Part shown: positions 1 to 8,691 of the stretch, in pieces
How the letters are laid out: every line of letters starts with the position of its first letter
Numbering within the stretch: the first letter of the stretch is position 1
NCBI GenBank assembly: GCA_001458075.1
Contig: LN899469.1
Coordinates: 372,001 to 436,000 of the forward strand
Source of the DNA: Idiomarinaceae bacterium HL-53
GTDB lineage: Bacteria; Pseudomonadota; Gammaproteobacteria; Enterobacterales; Alteromonadaceae
Reading direction: 5' to 3'
Length of the DNA: 64,000 bases
Translations under genes and position numbers: made by a program
The notes under the pieces: generated by a model
The model's database searches: none
What the model saw: only the letters and a program-made list of their open reading frames with translations
What the model was told of the DNA's origin: nothing

Positions 1-119
1 AACGACTGCTCACCTTGGCTCCAAGAACGACGCTCTTTCCATGCTTGTGGCACTGTGTTGCGGTTTAACTGCCCCCGCACCTGCACGGCGTCGTTCGCCA
101 TTTTAAATTCGACAGACAT
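1..119 (-). CDS. mlaB: MlaB-like STAS-domain protein, N-terminal part
   Basis: Open frame that starts with ATG six bases after the mlaD stop and runs off the left edge of the window, so only 39 residues are visible. The segment NDAVQVRGQLNRNTVPQAW aligns by eye with the start of E. coli MlaB (GDTLALSGELDQDVLLPLW), the cytoplasmic STAS protein that binds MlaF in the Mla phospholipid-transport ABC complex at the inner membrane. Position in the mla operon supports the call. In the usual order mlaC lies between mlaD and mlaB; here it does not. The identification rests on a short stretch, so it is good but not certain. Confidence 0.7.
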   Translation of the reverse strand, partial: MSVEFKMANDAVQVRGQLNRNTVPQAWKERRSWSQGEQS

Positions 120-124
120 CACCA

Positions 125-595
125 TTACTCATCGTCACCTTGACTAAAGAGGAATTGTCCAATGAGATTCTCTAAGACAATCGCAGAGTTTGTATTGGGC
201 ACTTCGTCGCCCTCCTCTAGCATCACCACAAATTCGTCGATAAACCCGGGCTCTAAACCGATATATTGCTCACCGAGCAAACCTGAGGTAAGAATCGATG
301 CGGTGCTCGTTTCAGGAAACGCGTCATACTGGGTACTGATCTGCATCTCTACGATGGGCTCGTAATACTCGCCCGTGAGGCTAATCTTTGATACTCGACC
401 TACCACCACGCCGCCTACTTTCACAGGTGAACGCACTTTAAGACCGCCAATATTGTCGAACTTCGCAACTAAAGTATAAGTGTCGCCACGAGTCGCGTCG
501 GAATTATTCGCGACTTGTAACGCTAAAAATACTAACGCAGCAATTGCTACTGCAACAAAAACGCCAACTAATAATTCCATGGTACGTGTGGTCAT
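125..595 (-). CDS. mlaD: MlaD, MCE-domain subunit of the Mla phospholipid transporter
   Basis: 156 residues. One N-terminal membrane anchor (about residues 7-25) is followed by a single MCE domain (about 38-115) with the family hallmarks FDNIGGLKVRSPVKVGGVVV and TSGLLGEQYIGLEPG, and a short helical tail ending in LENLIGQFLFSQ. MlaD forms a hexameric ring on the periplasmic face of MlaFEDB and passes phospholipids between the inner membrane and a periplasmic carrier, thereby keeping the outer membrane asymmetric. It is shorter than E. coli MlaD (183 aa) because the unstructured C-terminal tail is missing. It follows mlaE by 40 bases, in the same operon. Confidence 0.95.
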   Translation of the reverse strand: MTTRTMELLVGVFVAVAIAALVFLALQVANNSDATRGDTYTLVAKFDNIGGLKVRSPVKVGGVVVGRVSKISLTGEYYEPIVEMQISTQYDAFPETSTASILTSGLLGEQYIGLEPGFIDEFVVMLEEGDEVPNTNSAIVLENLIGQFLFSQGDDE

Positions 596-635
596 ATCTC
601 ACCCAACTTTCTTAAAATTCGTTTAAGTATGCGTA

Positions 636-1412
636 TTAACTAAACATGATCGCAGTCAATACAAAATCTAGCCCTAACACTGCCAACGAGCTGTAAACAA
701 CGGTTTGTGTGGTCGCCGCACTAATACCCGGCGACGTCGGCTCTGCGGTATAACCTTTAAACAAAGCTATCCAAGTCACTACAAAAGCAAACACCAAACT
801 CTTAATAAAACCGTTCATAATGTCTTGGCTCCAATCTACGTTGGCTTGCATAACAGACCAAAAGGCACCGTCGTCGACACCAAGCCATTGCACACCGACC
901 ATGAAGCCGCCATAAATACCCACAGCACTGAACATAAATGCCAGCAACGGCATACTAATGAAACCAGCCCAGAACCGAGGCGCTACCACACGCCGAAGAG
1001 GATCAACGGCCATCATTTCTAAACTCGACAGTTGCTCCGTAGCTCGCATTAAACCGATCTCTGCGGTTAAAGCAGAACCTGCTCGACCAGCAAACAGCAG
1101 CGCTGTTACAACGGGGCCTAATTCACGTAAGAGTGACAGCGCCACCATCGGCCCTAAGGCTTGTTCAGCGCCAAAATCGACCAAAATAGTGTAGCCTTGC
1201 AAGCCCAGCACCATGCCGATAAAGAGACCCGAAATCAGAATAATGAGCATGGACTGCACACCCACCACGTAAAGCTGACGGATGAGCAACGGGAACATCT
1301 TCAAAGGCTGTGGTTTACCCACCAAAGACTGCGCCAACATGATGGTTGCCCCACCAACGCCGCGTAATGTGTTGAGAGTGTTCTGCCCTAAGCGCACGAA
1401 GAAATCGATCAT
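636..1412 (-). CDS. mlaE: MlaE, permease of the Mla phospholipid ABC transporter
   Basis: 258 residues, the normal size for MlaE. It is a multi-pass inner-membrane protein with the conserved loop [21 protein letters not shown] (begins near residue 94) and the [21 protein letters not shown] stretch that contacts the ATPase. It dimerises, and with MlaF, MlaD and MlaB forms the complex that moves phospholipids across the periplasm. Its ATG overlaps the mlaF stop codon (ATGA), so translation is probably coupled to mlaF. Confidence 0.95.
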   Translation of the reverse strand: MIDFFVRLGQNTLNTLRGVGGATIMLAQSLVGKPQPLKMFPLLIRQLYVVGVQSMLIILISGLFIGMVLGLQGYTILVDFGAEQALGPMVALSLLRELGPVVTALLFAGRAGSALTAEIGLMRATEQLSSLEMMAVDPLRRVVAPRFWAGFISMPLLAFMFSAVGIYGGFMVGVQWLGVDDGAFWSVMQANVDWSQDIMNGFIKSLVFAFVVTWIALFKGYTAEPTSPGISAATTQTVVYSSLAVLGLDFVLTAIMFS

Positions 1413-2221
1413 TGCGCGCCCCCAAGTAAATCTTCATGGTAAGGCTTCGCTTGGTAATGGAACGGAACGGGTCCATCGGCCGCACCACTCAAGAATTGCT
1501 GCACAAGTTCTGAATCGTGGGCTTTTAATTCTGCGGGCGAGCCTTCGGCAATCACCTGCTTATTGGCCATGATCACCAGGTGATCTGCAATCGACATCAC
1601 TTCATGAATATCGTGCGATACTACCACGCTTGTTAGACCTAATGTTTCGTTCAAAGAGCGAATGAGTTGTACCAACATGCCCATTGAAATCGGGTCCTGC
1701 CCTGCAAACGGCTCATCGTACATGATTAACTCCGGATCGAGAGCAATTGACCTTGCTAGCGCCGCTCTACGCGCCATGCCCCCCGACAACTCAGAGGGAA
1801 ATAGCTGACCCGCACCTCGGAGCCCTACAGATTGCAATTTCATTTTCACAATCGTGTGAATGATATTCTCGGGTAACTGCGTGTGCTCACGCAATGGAAA
1901 CGCGACATTTTCAAAAACAGTAAGGTCTGAAAACAACGCACCACTTTGAAACAACATGCTCATGCGTTTACGCGTTTCAAATAAAGCTGAGCGACCTAAC
2001 TTTGCCATATTCTGGCCCGCGAAGCTCACATCGCCTGATTGCGCCTTCAATTGCCCGCCAATCAATCTTAATAGCGTCGTTTTACCGCAACCACTAGGCC
2101 CCATAATTCCAGTGACTTTGCCACGCGGTATGCGCAGCGTTACACCTTCGTAGATGGGCGTTGTGCCACGACTGAAGAACACGTCTTTCACTTCGACCAA
2201 AGTATCCAAAATACTTTTCAC
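1409..2221 (-). CDS. mlaF: MlaF, ATPase of the Mla phospholipid ABC transporter
   Basis: 270 residues with a full ABC ATPase core: Walker A GPSGCGKT near residue 41, Q-loop LFQSGALF, signature LSGGMARR near 145, Walker [15 protein letters not shown] near 164, and H-loop VVSHD. It powers MlaFEDB. The C-terminal tail ([17 protein letters not shown]) resembles the extension by which MlaF subunits embrace each other. Start is uncertain: the GTG at 2221 directly abuts the AGGA of the only Shine-Dalgarno sequence, whereas a TTG four codons in (2209) lies ten bases from AGGAG and would give a protein starting at DTLVEVKDV, closer to other MlaF starts. Confidence 0.93.
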   Translation of the reverse strand: MKSILDTLVEVKDVFFSRGTTPIYEGVTLRIPRGKVTGIMGPSGCGKTTLLRLIGGQLKAQSGDVSFAGQNMAKLGRSALFETRKRMSMLFQSGALFSDLTVFENVAFPLREHTQLPENIIHTIVKMKLQSVGLRGAGQLFPSELSGGMARRAALARSIALDPELIMYDEPFAGQDPISMGMLVQLIRSLNETLGLTSVVVSHDIHEVMSIADHLVIMANKQVIAEGSPAELKAHDSELVQQFLSGAADGPVPFHYQAKPYHEDLLGGAQ

Positions 2222-2241
2222 TCCTTTCTAACAAGTCGGCG

Positions 2242-2271
2242 ATTATACCTAACTTACCCCTCGCCTGTCAT
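2242..2271 (-). promoter_or_regulatory. Sigma-70 promoter of the mlaFED operon
   Basis: Read on the minus strand, ATGACA (2271-2266) and a perfect TATAAT (2247-2242) are separated by 18 bases and lie about 20 bases upstream of mlaF. It is the best match to a -35/-10 pair in the gap between the TetR gene and mlaF. Confidence 0.65.
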
Positions 2272-2302
2272 GCGCTCGGCTGTAAATAAACCGTGAGTTC
2301 AC

Positions 2303-2914
2303 CTAGCCAAATACACTCTCATTCTCACCGTCTTTCTTCGGGGTAATTAAATTGATTAAGTATTGTGCAAAGGCATCGTCATTCCCCTCTTCCCCATGAT
2401 TGATGCCGAACTGGCGACACAACCGATGACCGATCACTGCATACCAAGCAACACGCGCTTGGATCGGTCCAACCGAGCTTTGGTCAAGCAGGTGAAAAAG
2501 CTCTTCTTGTCGCGCACTCATCATATTGGTGAGCTCAGGATTTGTTGCCACGGCTGCGATAATGGCACTGTCTACGCCGAGTTTACCGCGTTTGTTGTGC
2601 GCTAATTCTGCACGAATAAGAGAAATAATCTCTGCGTCGGGGCCTTCTTGCCCCGCCAGTATCTCTTCACGCAACTTCATTCTGCGCTCAATATAGCGTT
2701 CAAGCATGGCACTAATCAGCGCGTCTTTGCTCTCAAAATGATACAGCAGACCTCCTTTGCTTATCCCGGTCACCTCAGTAAGAGCATCAAAGGTTAAATG
2801 AGCAGCCCCTTTCGCTTGTACTAAGGTTTCAGCACACTCAAGGATAAAATCGCGCTTACTGGGGCGTCCACCGCGCGCTGCCATGTTTTTATTGGAAGAA
2901 TTTTGTTGGGTCAT
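2303..2914 (-). CDS. TetR-family transcriptional regulator
   Basis: 203 residues from the chosen ATG at 2914, which has AAAGGAG seven bases upstream; a longer frame to 2986 would run through the promoter. The N-terminal helix-turn-helix (about residues 15-65) shows the TetR pattern LTFDALTEVTGISKGGLLYHFESKDAL. The C-terminal ligand and dimer domain is not specific enough to name a ligand. It lies between mlaF (same strand, 81 bases downstream) and divergent kdsD, so it could act on either side, but the sequence only supports possible self-control through an imperfect palindrome beside its own -10. Confidence 0.85.
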   Translation of the reverse strand: MTQQNSSNKNMAARGGRPSKRDFILECAETLVQAKGAAHLTFDALTEVTGISKGGLLYHFESKDALISAMLERYIERRMKLREEILAGQEGPDAEIISLIRAELAHNKRGKLGVDSAIIAAVATNPELTNMMSARQEELFHLLDQSSVGPIQARVAWYAVIGHRLCRQFGINHGEEGNDDAFAQYLINLITPKKDGENESVFG

Positions 2915-2926
2915 GTTAAACTCCTT

Positions 2927-2970
2927 TACCGTCCAGTTGGTATAGTAAATAGACAGCCGCGGAAAGTAAA
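2927..2970 (-). promoter_or_regulatory. Promoter and possible operator of the TetR gene
   Basis: On the minus strand TTTACT (2970-2965), 17 bases, then TACTAT (2947-2942). An imperfect palindrome TACCGTCCAGTTGGTA (2927-2942, five of eight half-site positions matching) begins at the -10 and ends just before the ribosome-binding site, the usual place for TetR self-repression. Inference only. Confidence 0.4.
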
Positions 2971-3059
2971 GCCAAGAGGTCTGCATTTCGTCGCGCCAGT
3001 GGTATACTCACTGCATCACATTCGATAGGCAGACAGCCACGTAAATCAGGACTTTTTAA

Positions 3060-4031
3060 ATGGCAAAAGTTGATTACCTTGAGCAAGCTCGCAATGTGCT
3101 AGATATTGAGCGCGCAGCCATTGATACGCTCTACGCGAGTCTAAACGATCAATTTGAACAGGCATGTGAGCTAATGATGCACTGTAAAGGGAGAGTGGTC
3201 GTAACCGGCATGGGGAAATCAGGTCATATCGGTGGAAAAATTGCGGCGACACTCGCAAGCACTGGCACCCCCGCGTTTTTCGTACATCCTGGAGAAGCCA
3301 GCCATGGTGACCTCGGCATGATTACGAAACAAGACGTCGTACTAGCCATTTCAAACTCGGGTGAAACCGGAGAAATTGTTAGTATTATTCCGGTCCTTAA
3401 ACGCCTGAATGTGCCTCTCATTGCCCTCACCGGCCGGCCCGACTCAACCCTGGCGACACTCGCCGATGTGCACATCACGGTTGCAGTAAAAGAGGAAGCA
3501 TGCCCACTAGGCTTAGCGCCCACTGCGAGCACCACTGCAACCTTGGTCATGGGCGATGCCCTAGCCGTCAGTTTGCTGCGTGCACGTGGTTTTACCGCGG
3601 ACGACTTCGCCCTTTCTCACCCTGGTGGCAGCCTCGGCAAGCGATTACTTCTGCGGGTCAGCGATTTAATGCACACTGATGAACGCGTGCCACAGGTACA
3701 CCACACAGCAACCACGTCAGAAGCCCTGCTAGAAATGTCCCGTAAGGGGCTTGGCATGACCACGGTAGTAGACGACCAAGGCACACTACTTGGATTATTC
3801 ACCGATGGCGACCTACGTCGGATTCTCGATCATCGTATCGACGTACATGACTCTAAAATTGCAGAGGTCATGACTCCAAATTGCATTACGGTGAAACACG
3901 AACTCTTAGCAGCCGAGGCACTCCAACTTATGGAGTCACGGAAGATCAACGGTTTAATAGTGGTTGATGCGGCAAATAAACCCGTGGGTGCATTTAATAT
4001 GCATGATTTATTGCAAGCAGGGGTGCTTTGA
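3060..4031 (+). CDS. kdsD: Arabinose-5-phosphate isomerase KdsD
   Basis: 323 residues. It interconverts ribulose 5-phosphate and arabinose 5-phosphate, the first step to KDO of lipopolysaccharide. A SIS domain (about residues 35-180) contains VVVTGMGKSGHIGGKIAATL, the HPGEASHGDLG loop and SNSGETGE; the catalytic-type HPGGSLGKRL motif follows near 190, then two CBS domains (about 205-323). The start has AGGA nine bases upstream. First gene of the kdsD-kdsC-lptCAB cluster and divergent from the TetR gene. A TATACT at 3003-3008 is a possible -10, but no clear -35 was found. Confidence 0.95.
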   Translation: MAKVDYLEQARNVLDIERAAIDTLYASLNDQFEQACELMMHCKGRVVVTGMGKSGHIGGKIAATLASTGTPAFFVHPGEASHGDLGMITKQDVVLAISNSGETGEIVSIIPVLKRLNVPLIALTGRPDSTLATLADVHITVAVKEEACPLGLAPTASTTATLVMGDALAVSLLRARGFTADDFALSHPGGSLGKRLLLRVSDLMHTDERVPQVHHTATTSEALLEMSRKGLGMTTVVDDQGTLLGLFTDGDLRRILDHRIDVHDSKIAEVMTPNCITVKHELLAAEALQLMESRKINGLIVVDAANKPVGAFNMHDLLQAGVL

Positions 4032-4579
4032 TGATTAGTACTTGGTATGGAGAAATTACCGATGCATTGTTCGCTAAGTTGCAACAAGTCAAAGTACTTA
4101 TTTGTGACGTCGATGGCGTGTTCTCAGATGGCCGCATCTACATGGGTAATGCCGGCGAAGAGCTCAAAGCATTTCACACCCGAGATGGCCTTGGAGTGAA
4201 AGCACTCCGCCAAGCGGGTATCGAAGTGGGTGTGATCACAGGGCGTCGATCCGCCATCGTAGAAAAACGCATGAGTGCTTTAGGGGTTCCTTTTATTTTT
4301 CAGGGCCAAGAACAAAAGGCCAATGCATATGCAAACATTCTCTCGGAGCTTAATCTAGAAGATCACGAAGCGGCCTATATTGGTGACGACACGCCTGATT
4401 TAGAGCTAGTCCAGCGTAGCGGTGTCGGTGTTGCGGTATTTGACGCACATCCATCAGTACAGTTAGGTGCCGATTACATTACCAGCAATCGTGGTGGTTT
4501 TGGCGCGGTAAGGGAGATTGCAGATCTGATACTGCTTGCGCATGGCAAACTCCACCAAGTTTCAGGGTCGAGTACGTGA
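4031..4579 (+). CDS. kdsC: KDO-8-phosphate phosphatase KdsC
   Basis: 182 residues. HAD-superfamily phosphatase that removes the phosphate from KDO 8-phosphate. Motif I is LICDVDGVFSDGRIYM with the two catalytic aspartates near residues 26 and 28, followed by FHTRDGLGVKAL, motif II VITGRRS and motif IV YIGDDTPDL. It lacks a large cap domain, as usual for tetrameric C0 HADs. The ATG shares its A with the kdsD stop (TGATG); a TTG three bases earlier is possible but less likely. Coupled to kdsD and overlapping lptC by four bases. Confidence 0.94.
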   Translation: MISTWYGEITDALFAKLQQVKVLICDVDGVFSDGRIYMGNAGEELKAFHTRDGLGVKALRQAGIEVGVITGRRSAIVEKRMSALGVPFIFQGQEQKANAYANILSELNLEDHEAAYIGDDTPDLELVQRSGVGVAVFDAHPSVQLGADYITSNRGGFGAVREIADLILLAHGKLHQVSGSST

Positions 4580-5175
4580 ACCTACGCACCATTCTGCTTA
4601 TTATCGCTATTGCATTGGTTGCCACCTACTTATTGTGGCAACCTCGCTCGACTGATGATGACTCGCTTCAACCAGAGACAGTGGAGCAAATTCTGCCCGA
4701 CTTTACGGCCGAAAACTTAGTGTCGCGCCTTTATGAAACCGACGGCGCACTTGCGCATCGAATTCGCGCTTCCCGCATGTCACATTTTAGTCAACAGGGT
4801 CTCACTGAACTCATTGAACCGGTATACCTGAGCTACTTACGTGATTTACCCGAAAACGCAGGGAATCTGTGGCAAATTTCAGCGCAAACCGGTTCATTCT
4901 TCGAGGGTGAAACGTTGGAGCTCATTGATCATGTGAACGTCACAAACCTTTCTGAAATCGGGTATATTGACAACATCACCACGGAATATCTGAAAATAGA
5001 CTTAGTAAAACAGGAAATGGTCACCGATCAGCCCGTGCTAATTGAAGGCCCACAGTTTACAATTCGTGGCATTGGAATTCGAGTCGACCTCGAGAGTCAA
5101 CAACTGGAACTCATTGAACATGTTGAAACCATTTACTATCCTCGCGGCATTCAGCGCAGCGCTCGCAGCGAGTAA
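4576..5175 (+). CDS. lptC: LPS export protein LptC
   Basis: 199 residues starting with GTG that overlaps the kdsC stop (GTGA). A single N-terminal membrane helix (about residues 4-20) anchors a periplasmic beta-jellyroll domain of the LptC family. LptC receives LPS from the LptB2FG extractor and passes it to LptA across the periplasmic bridge. The assignment is supported by the fixed order kdsC-lptC-lptA-lptB. The 3' end overlaps the signal-peptide region of lptA by 56 bases. Confidence 0.92.
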   Translation: MNLRTILLIIAIALVATYLLWQPRSTDDDSLQPETVEQILPDFTAENLVSRLYETDGALAHRIRASRMSHFSQQGLTELIEPVYLSYLRDLPENAGNLWQISAQTGSFFEGETLELIDHVNVTNLSEIGYIDNITTEYLKIDLVKQEMVTDQPVLIEGPQFTIRGIGIRVDLESQQLELIEHVETIYYPRGIQRSARSE

Positions 5176-5656
5176 TGTTGCGTTAGCGCAAGACGTCAGC
5201 CCGTTAGAACGCGACTTTGCTCAACCGGTCACCGTTGAATCGAATCGCGAGCTTCTCGACATGCGGGCAAACATATTTCGCGTGGAAGGCAATGTAATTA
5301 TTACTCAAGGAAGTCTGATTATTCGGGCAGATGAGTTGGAAATTCAAGGTTTTAGCGGTGGTGAAGGGCAAGCAGAGAAATTTATTGCGAAAGGCTCACC
5401 GGCCACTTATGAGCAAGAAGTACAAGATGGCTTTATTGTTACTGCGAGCGCAGATGAAATCATTTACGATGCCACGGCTCGCATCCTAACGCTCACAGGC
5501 AGCGCGGAACTACTGCAAAGCGGTAACCAGTTGAAAGCAGCATCGATCACCTATGACATTGGCAAGCAGCAAGTGAGCGCTGAGCGCAACGAAGAGCAGC
5601 GGGTGCGCACAACCTTCCAGCCCAGACGCCCGGAAGAAGAAGGAAATAATAACTAA
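5120..5656 (+). CDS. lptA: LPS-transport periplasmic bridge protein LptA
   Basis: 178 residues from ATG 5120; a longer frame from 5042 is rejected because only this start places a signal peptide ([20 protein letters not shown], then ALA-QD) at the N terminus. The mature part has the OstA/LptA fold: [29 protein letters not shown] and a second half [19 protein letters not shown]. It polymerises to form the path for LPS between LptC and outer-membrane LptD. The acidic tail ends RPEEEGNNN. It is followed two bases later by lptB. Confidence 0.93.
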   Translation: MLKPFTILAAFSAALAASNVALAQDVSPLERDFAQPVTVESNRELLDMRANIFRVEGNVIITQGSLIIRADELEIQGFSGGEGQAEKFIAKGSPATYEQEVQDGFIVTASADEIIYDATARILTLTGSAELLQSGNQLKAASITYDIGKQQVSAERNEEQRVRTTFQPRRPEEEGNNN

Positions 5657-5658
5657 TC

Positions 5659-6384
5659 ATGACGCAACTCAGAGCAGAACATCTGGCCAAAGCCTATAAA
5701 GGCAGAACCGTCGTATCCGATGTCTCGTTAAGCGTGAATGCAGGCCAGATTGTTGGTCTACTGGGTCCCAATGGAGCGGGAAAAACAACGACTTTTTACA
5801 TGATTGTTGGCCTTGTACCCAACGATAAAGGCCATATTCTACTCGGCGCAGAAGATATCACGCTCATGCCCATGCATGAACGCGCCCGTCAAGGAATCGG
5901 TTACTTGCCGCAAGAGTCTTCGGTGTTTCGCAAGCTTTCCGTACGCGACAATATCATGGCCATCCTAGAAACGCGTAAAGATCTCACGCCCGCACAGCGC
6001 GAAGAGAAGCTCGACAGCTTAGTCAGCGAATTCAGTATCGGTCATATCACGTCAAATTTGGGTATGGCATTGTCGGGCGGCGAGCGGCGTCGCGTTGAGA
6101 TCGCCCGAGCGCTTGCTGCCGATCCCAAGTTTATCTTGCTCGATGAGCCTTTCGCAGGTGTCGACCCAATTTCAGTGATCGACATCAAGAAAATTATTCA
6201 GCAACTCAAACAACGCGGAATTGGCGTGTTAATCACCGATCACAATGTGAGAGAGACCTTATCGGTATGTGAGCAAGCGTACATTGTGAGCCAAGGTCAC
6301 ATGATAGCTTCCGGTACCTCACAACAGGTATTAGCAAACCAAAAAGTAAAAGATGTTTACTTAGGCGAGCAATTCTCCTTGTAA
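5659..6384 (+). CDS. lptB: LptB, ATPase of the LPS export ABC transporter
   Basis: 241 residues, same size as E. coli LptB. Walker [16 protein letters not shown] near residue 35, signature [15 protein letters not shown] near 138, Walker [14 protein letters not shown] near 158 and H-loop [10 protein letters not shown]. The protein drives LptFG to extract LPS from the inner membrane (lptF and lptG are not in this window). Close family members are easily confused with other ABC ATPases, but the position directly after lptA and before rpoN is decisive. Confidence 0.96.
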   Translation: MTQLRAEHLAKAYKGRTVVSDVSLSVNAGQIVGLLGPNGAGKTTTFYMIVGLVPNDKGHILLGAEDITLMPMHERARQGIGYLPQESSVFRKLSVRDNIMAILETRKDLTPAQREEKLDSLVSEFSIGHITSNLGMALSGGERRRVEIARALAADPKFILLDEPFAGVDPISVIDIKKIIQQLKQRGIGVLITDHNVRETLSVCEQAYIVSQGHMIASGTSQQVLANQKVKDVYLGEQFSL

Positions 6385-6449
6385 TTCGCCATAAAAACGC
6401 AATGATATAAGTAACAGCAATAAGAAAATTAGAAGGAATCTACGCGTCA

Positions 6450-7907
6450 ATGAAGCAAAGCCTGCAGTTAAAACTCGGTCAACAACTTACGATGACGCCT
6501 CAGCTGCAGCAGGCGATTCGACTTCTTCAGCTGTCTTCGCTCGACCTACAACAAGAAATTCAAGAAGCGCTCGATAGTAATCCGTTGCTCGAAGTGGCCG
6601 ACGAATTCGACGGCGATAACCTTAACGAACTGACCACAAGCCAAGACACCAGCGCATTAGACACCGATCAGGCCATGGCGAATGAAAGTATGCCTGAAGA
6701 CTTACCGGTAGACTCCACTTGGGAAGACACGTATTCAGCAGGTTCCGGTTCACTTGGCAAGTCATCGAGTGTCGGCAGTGCAAGCGATGATGACTACGTT
6801 TATCAGGGTGAAACGAGCGAGTCGTTACAAGACTACTTACTTTGGCAAATGCGTCTCTCGCACTTTAGCGAAGTGGATGAACGAATTGCAGAAATTATCA
6901 TCGATAGTATCGATGATAATGGTTATTTCCAGCAGTCCTTAGAAGAAGTCTTACTCGCCGTTCAACGCGATTTTCCAGAGACGGAACTCGACGAAGTCGC
7001 AGTGGTGTTAAAGCGCATTCAATTTTTCGACCCTATTGGTGTTGGTGCACGCGATGTAGGTGAGTGCTTGGCACTCCAACTTAAACAATTCCCAACTGAC
7101 ACGCCATGGTTGAAAGAAGCTCAAACCATTGTACAAGAGTACATTCCACTGCTGGCAAATCGTGATTTTCGAACACTGGCGAGAAAAACCAAGTTGAAGG
7201 AGCCCGAACTCAAAGAAGTCATGCGGCTTATTCACACCCTGCAACCACGTCCAGGCGAAAACTTTAATCAACGCGAATCCGAATATGTAATTCCTGATGT
7301 ATCAGTAAGAAAGCATCAAGGTCGATGGATTGTTGAGCTAAATCCAGATGCATTGCCTAAGATTAGAGTAAACGAGGAATATGCGGCGCTATCAAAGCAA
7401 GCGCGAAATGCAGAGGACGGTCAATATATCAAGCAACATGTTCAAGACGCACGTTGGTTTATTAAGAGCTTAGAGAGCCGGAATGAAACGCTCATGAAAG
7501 TGGCGAATTGTATCGTACAGCGCCAACAGGCCTTTTTTGAATATGGCGAGGAAGCCATGCGTCCTATGGTGTTAAACGATGTTGCTGAAAGCATCGATAT
7601 GCATGAATCGACCGTGTCTCGAGTCACCACACAAAAATTTATGCACACGCCCCGCGGCATTTTTGAATTGAAGTACTTCTTTTCAAGTCATGTCAGTACG
7701 GAAGATGGCGGCGAGTGCTCCTCCACCGCAATACGTGCGTTTATTCGCAAGTTAGTCGCGGCGGAACGTCCTGAAAAGCCGTTAAGTGATAGCAAAATTG
7801 CTGAACTCATGGCGGATCAGGGCATCAAAGTAGCACGGCGAACGATTGCGAAGTATCGGGAAGCAATGAATATCCCGCCTTCCAATCAACGAAAAAGCCT
7901 TTTATAA
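6450..7907 (+). CDS. rpoN: RNA polymerase sigma-54 factor RpoN
   Basis: 485 residues. The N-terminal activator-interacting region is glutamine rich (MKQSLQLKLGQQLTMTPQLQ, then AIRLLQLSSLDLQQEIQEAL), followed by an acidic linker (about 50-120), a core-binding domain (about 125-310), a helix-turn-helix region and the RpoN box ARRTIAKYREAMNIPPS close to the C terminus. It recognises -24/-12 promoters and needs enhancer-binding ATPases. AGAAGGAA lies about 12 bases before the ATG. rpoN between lptB and hpf-ptsN-rapZ-ptsO is the standard proteobacterial order. Confidence 0.97.
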   Translation: MKQSLQLKLGQQLTMTPQLQQAIRLLQLSSLDLQQEIQEALDSNPLLEVADEFDGDNLNELTTSQDTSALDTDQAMANESMPEDLPVDSTWEDTYSAGSGSLGKSSSVGSASDDDYVYQGETSESLQDYLLWQMRLSHFSEVDERIAEIIIDSIDDNGYFQQSLEEVLLAVQRDFPETELDEVAVVLKRIQFFDPIGVGARDVGECLALQLKQFPTDTPWLKEAQTIVQEYIPLLANRDFRTLARKTKLKEPELKEVMRLIHTLQPRPGENFNQRESEYVIPDVSVRKHQGRWIVELNPDALPKIRVNEEYAALSKQARNAEDGQYIKQHVQDARWFIKSLESRNETLMKVANCIVQRQQAFFEYGEEAMRPMVLNDVAESIDMHESTVSRVTTQKFMHTPRGIFELKYFFSSHVSTEDGGECSSTAIRAFIRKLVAAERPEKPLSDSKIAELMADQGIKVARRTIAKYREAMNIPPSNQRKSLL

Positions 7908-7932
7908 ACGGCAACTAGAAGGAAGACGTACT

Positions 7933-8220
7933 ATGCAAATTAACCTCACTGGTCATCATATTGAAATTACTGAAGCATTACGTGATTACGTCGACACAAA
8001 ATTCGCAAAGCTAGAGCGACATTTTGACCATATAAATAACGTTCATGTCATTCTAAATGTTGAAAAACTCAATCAAAAAGCGGAAGCTACGGTACACCTG
8101 AACGGAGGTGAAGTTTTCGCCACCTCCGAACATGAAGATATGTACGCAGCCATTGATGGTTTAATTGACAAGCTGGATCGTCAAGTGATTAAACACAAAG
8201 AGAAACTCAAGAAGCACTAG
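7933..8220 (+). CDS. hpf: Ribosome hibernation promoting factor, short form
   Basis: 95 residues, the short HPF/YfiA form lacking the C-terminal dimerisation domain of long HPF. The start (MQINLTGHHIEITEALRDYV) and the basic C terminus are typical. It binds the 30S subunit and inactivates ribosomes as 100S dimers in stationary phase. Preceded by AGAAGGAAG. Lies 25 bases after rpoN. Confidence 0.93.
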   Translation: MQINLTGHHIEITEALRDYVDTKFAKLERHFDHINNVHVILNVEKLNQKAEATVHLNGGEVFATSEHEDMYAAIDGLIDKLDRQVIKHKEKLKKH

Positions 8221-8226
8221 GTAGTT

Positions 8227-8691
8227 ATGAACCTTCGTGAAATTTTAACGCCCGACTGCACCAAATGTGCAGTCGACGACACGAGTAAGAAGAAGCTACT
8301 AGAAAGCATAAGTCACATGGTCGCCCCCAAACTCGGGGGCGTTTCTCGTGACGATGTTTTTGAAAGTTTATTGCAACGAGAAAGGCTCGGCAGCACCGGC
8401 ATTGGTTTAGGAATCGCAATCCCCCATGGTCGTCTTACCAACGCCAGTCATCCTGTCGCCGTTCTCATTACACTCTCCGCACCGATTGAATTTGAATCTA
8501 TCGACAACCAACCGGTCGATATTATCTTTGCGCTGTTGGTGCCAGAAAATGAACCGGAAACGCATTTAAAGACACTCTCAGCGGTTGCCCAGCGCCTCAA
8601 CAATCGTGAATGCTGCCGGAAACTAAGATCGGCAAATAGCGACAATGAACTATATGAACTTTTCACGGACGAGCAGCCCCCATGCAACTAA
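8227..8691 (+). CDS. ptsN: PTS-Ntr enzyme IIA (PtsN)
   Basis: 154 residues. Mannitol/fructose-type EIIA domain with the phosphorylated histidine in GIGLGIAIPHGRL (about residue 66). In the nitrogen phosphotransfer chain PtsP-PtsO-PtsN it has regulatory rather than transport roles, for example on potassium uptake and, in enterics, sigma-54-related processes. It overlaps rapZ by 10 bases. Confidence 0.95.
   Translation: MNLREILTPDCTKCAVDDTSKKKLLESISHMVAPKLGGVSRDDVFESLLQRERLGSTGIGLGIAIPHGRLTNASHPVAVLITLSAPIEFESIDNQPVDIIFALLVPENEPETHLKTLSAVAQRLNNRECCRKLRSANSDNELYELFTDEQPPCN

Noticed and set aside
705-1572. Plus-strand open frames opposite mlaE and mlaF
   Set aside because: Shadows of conserved genes on the other strand, with no family resemblance.
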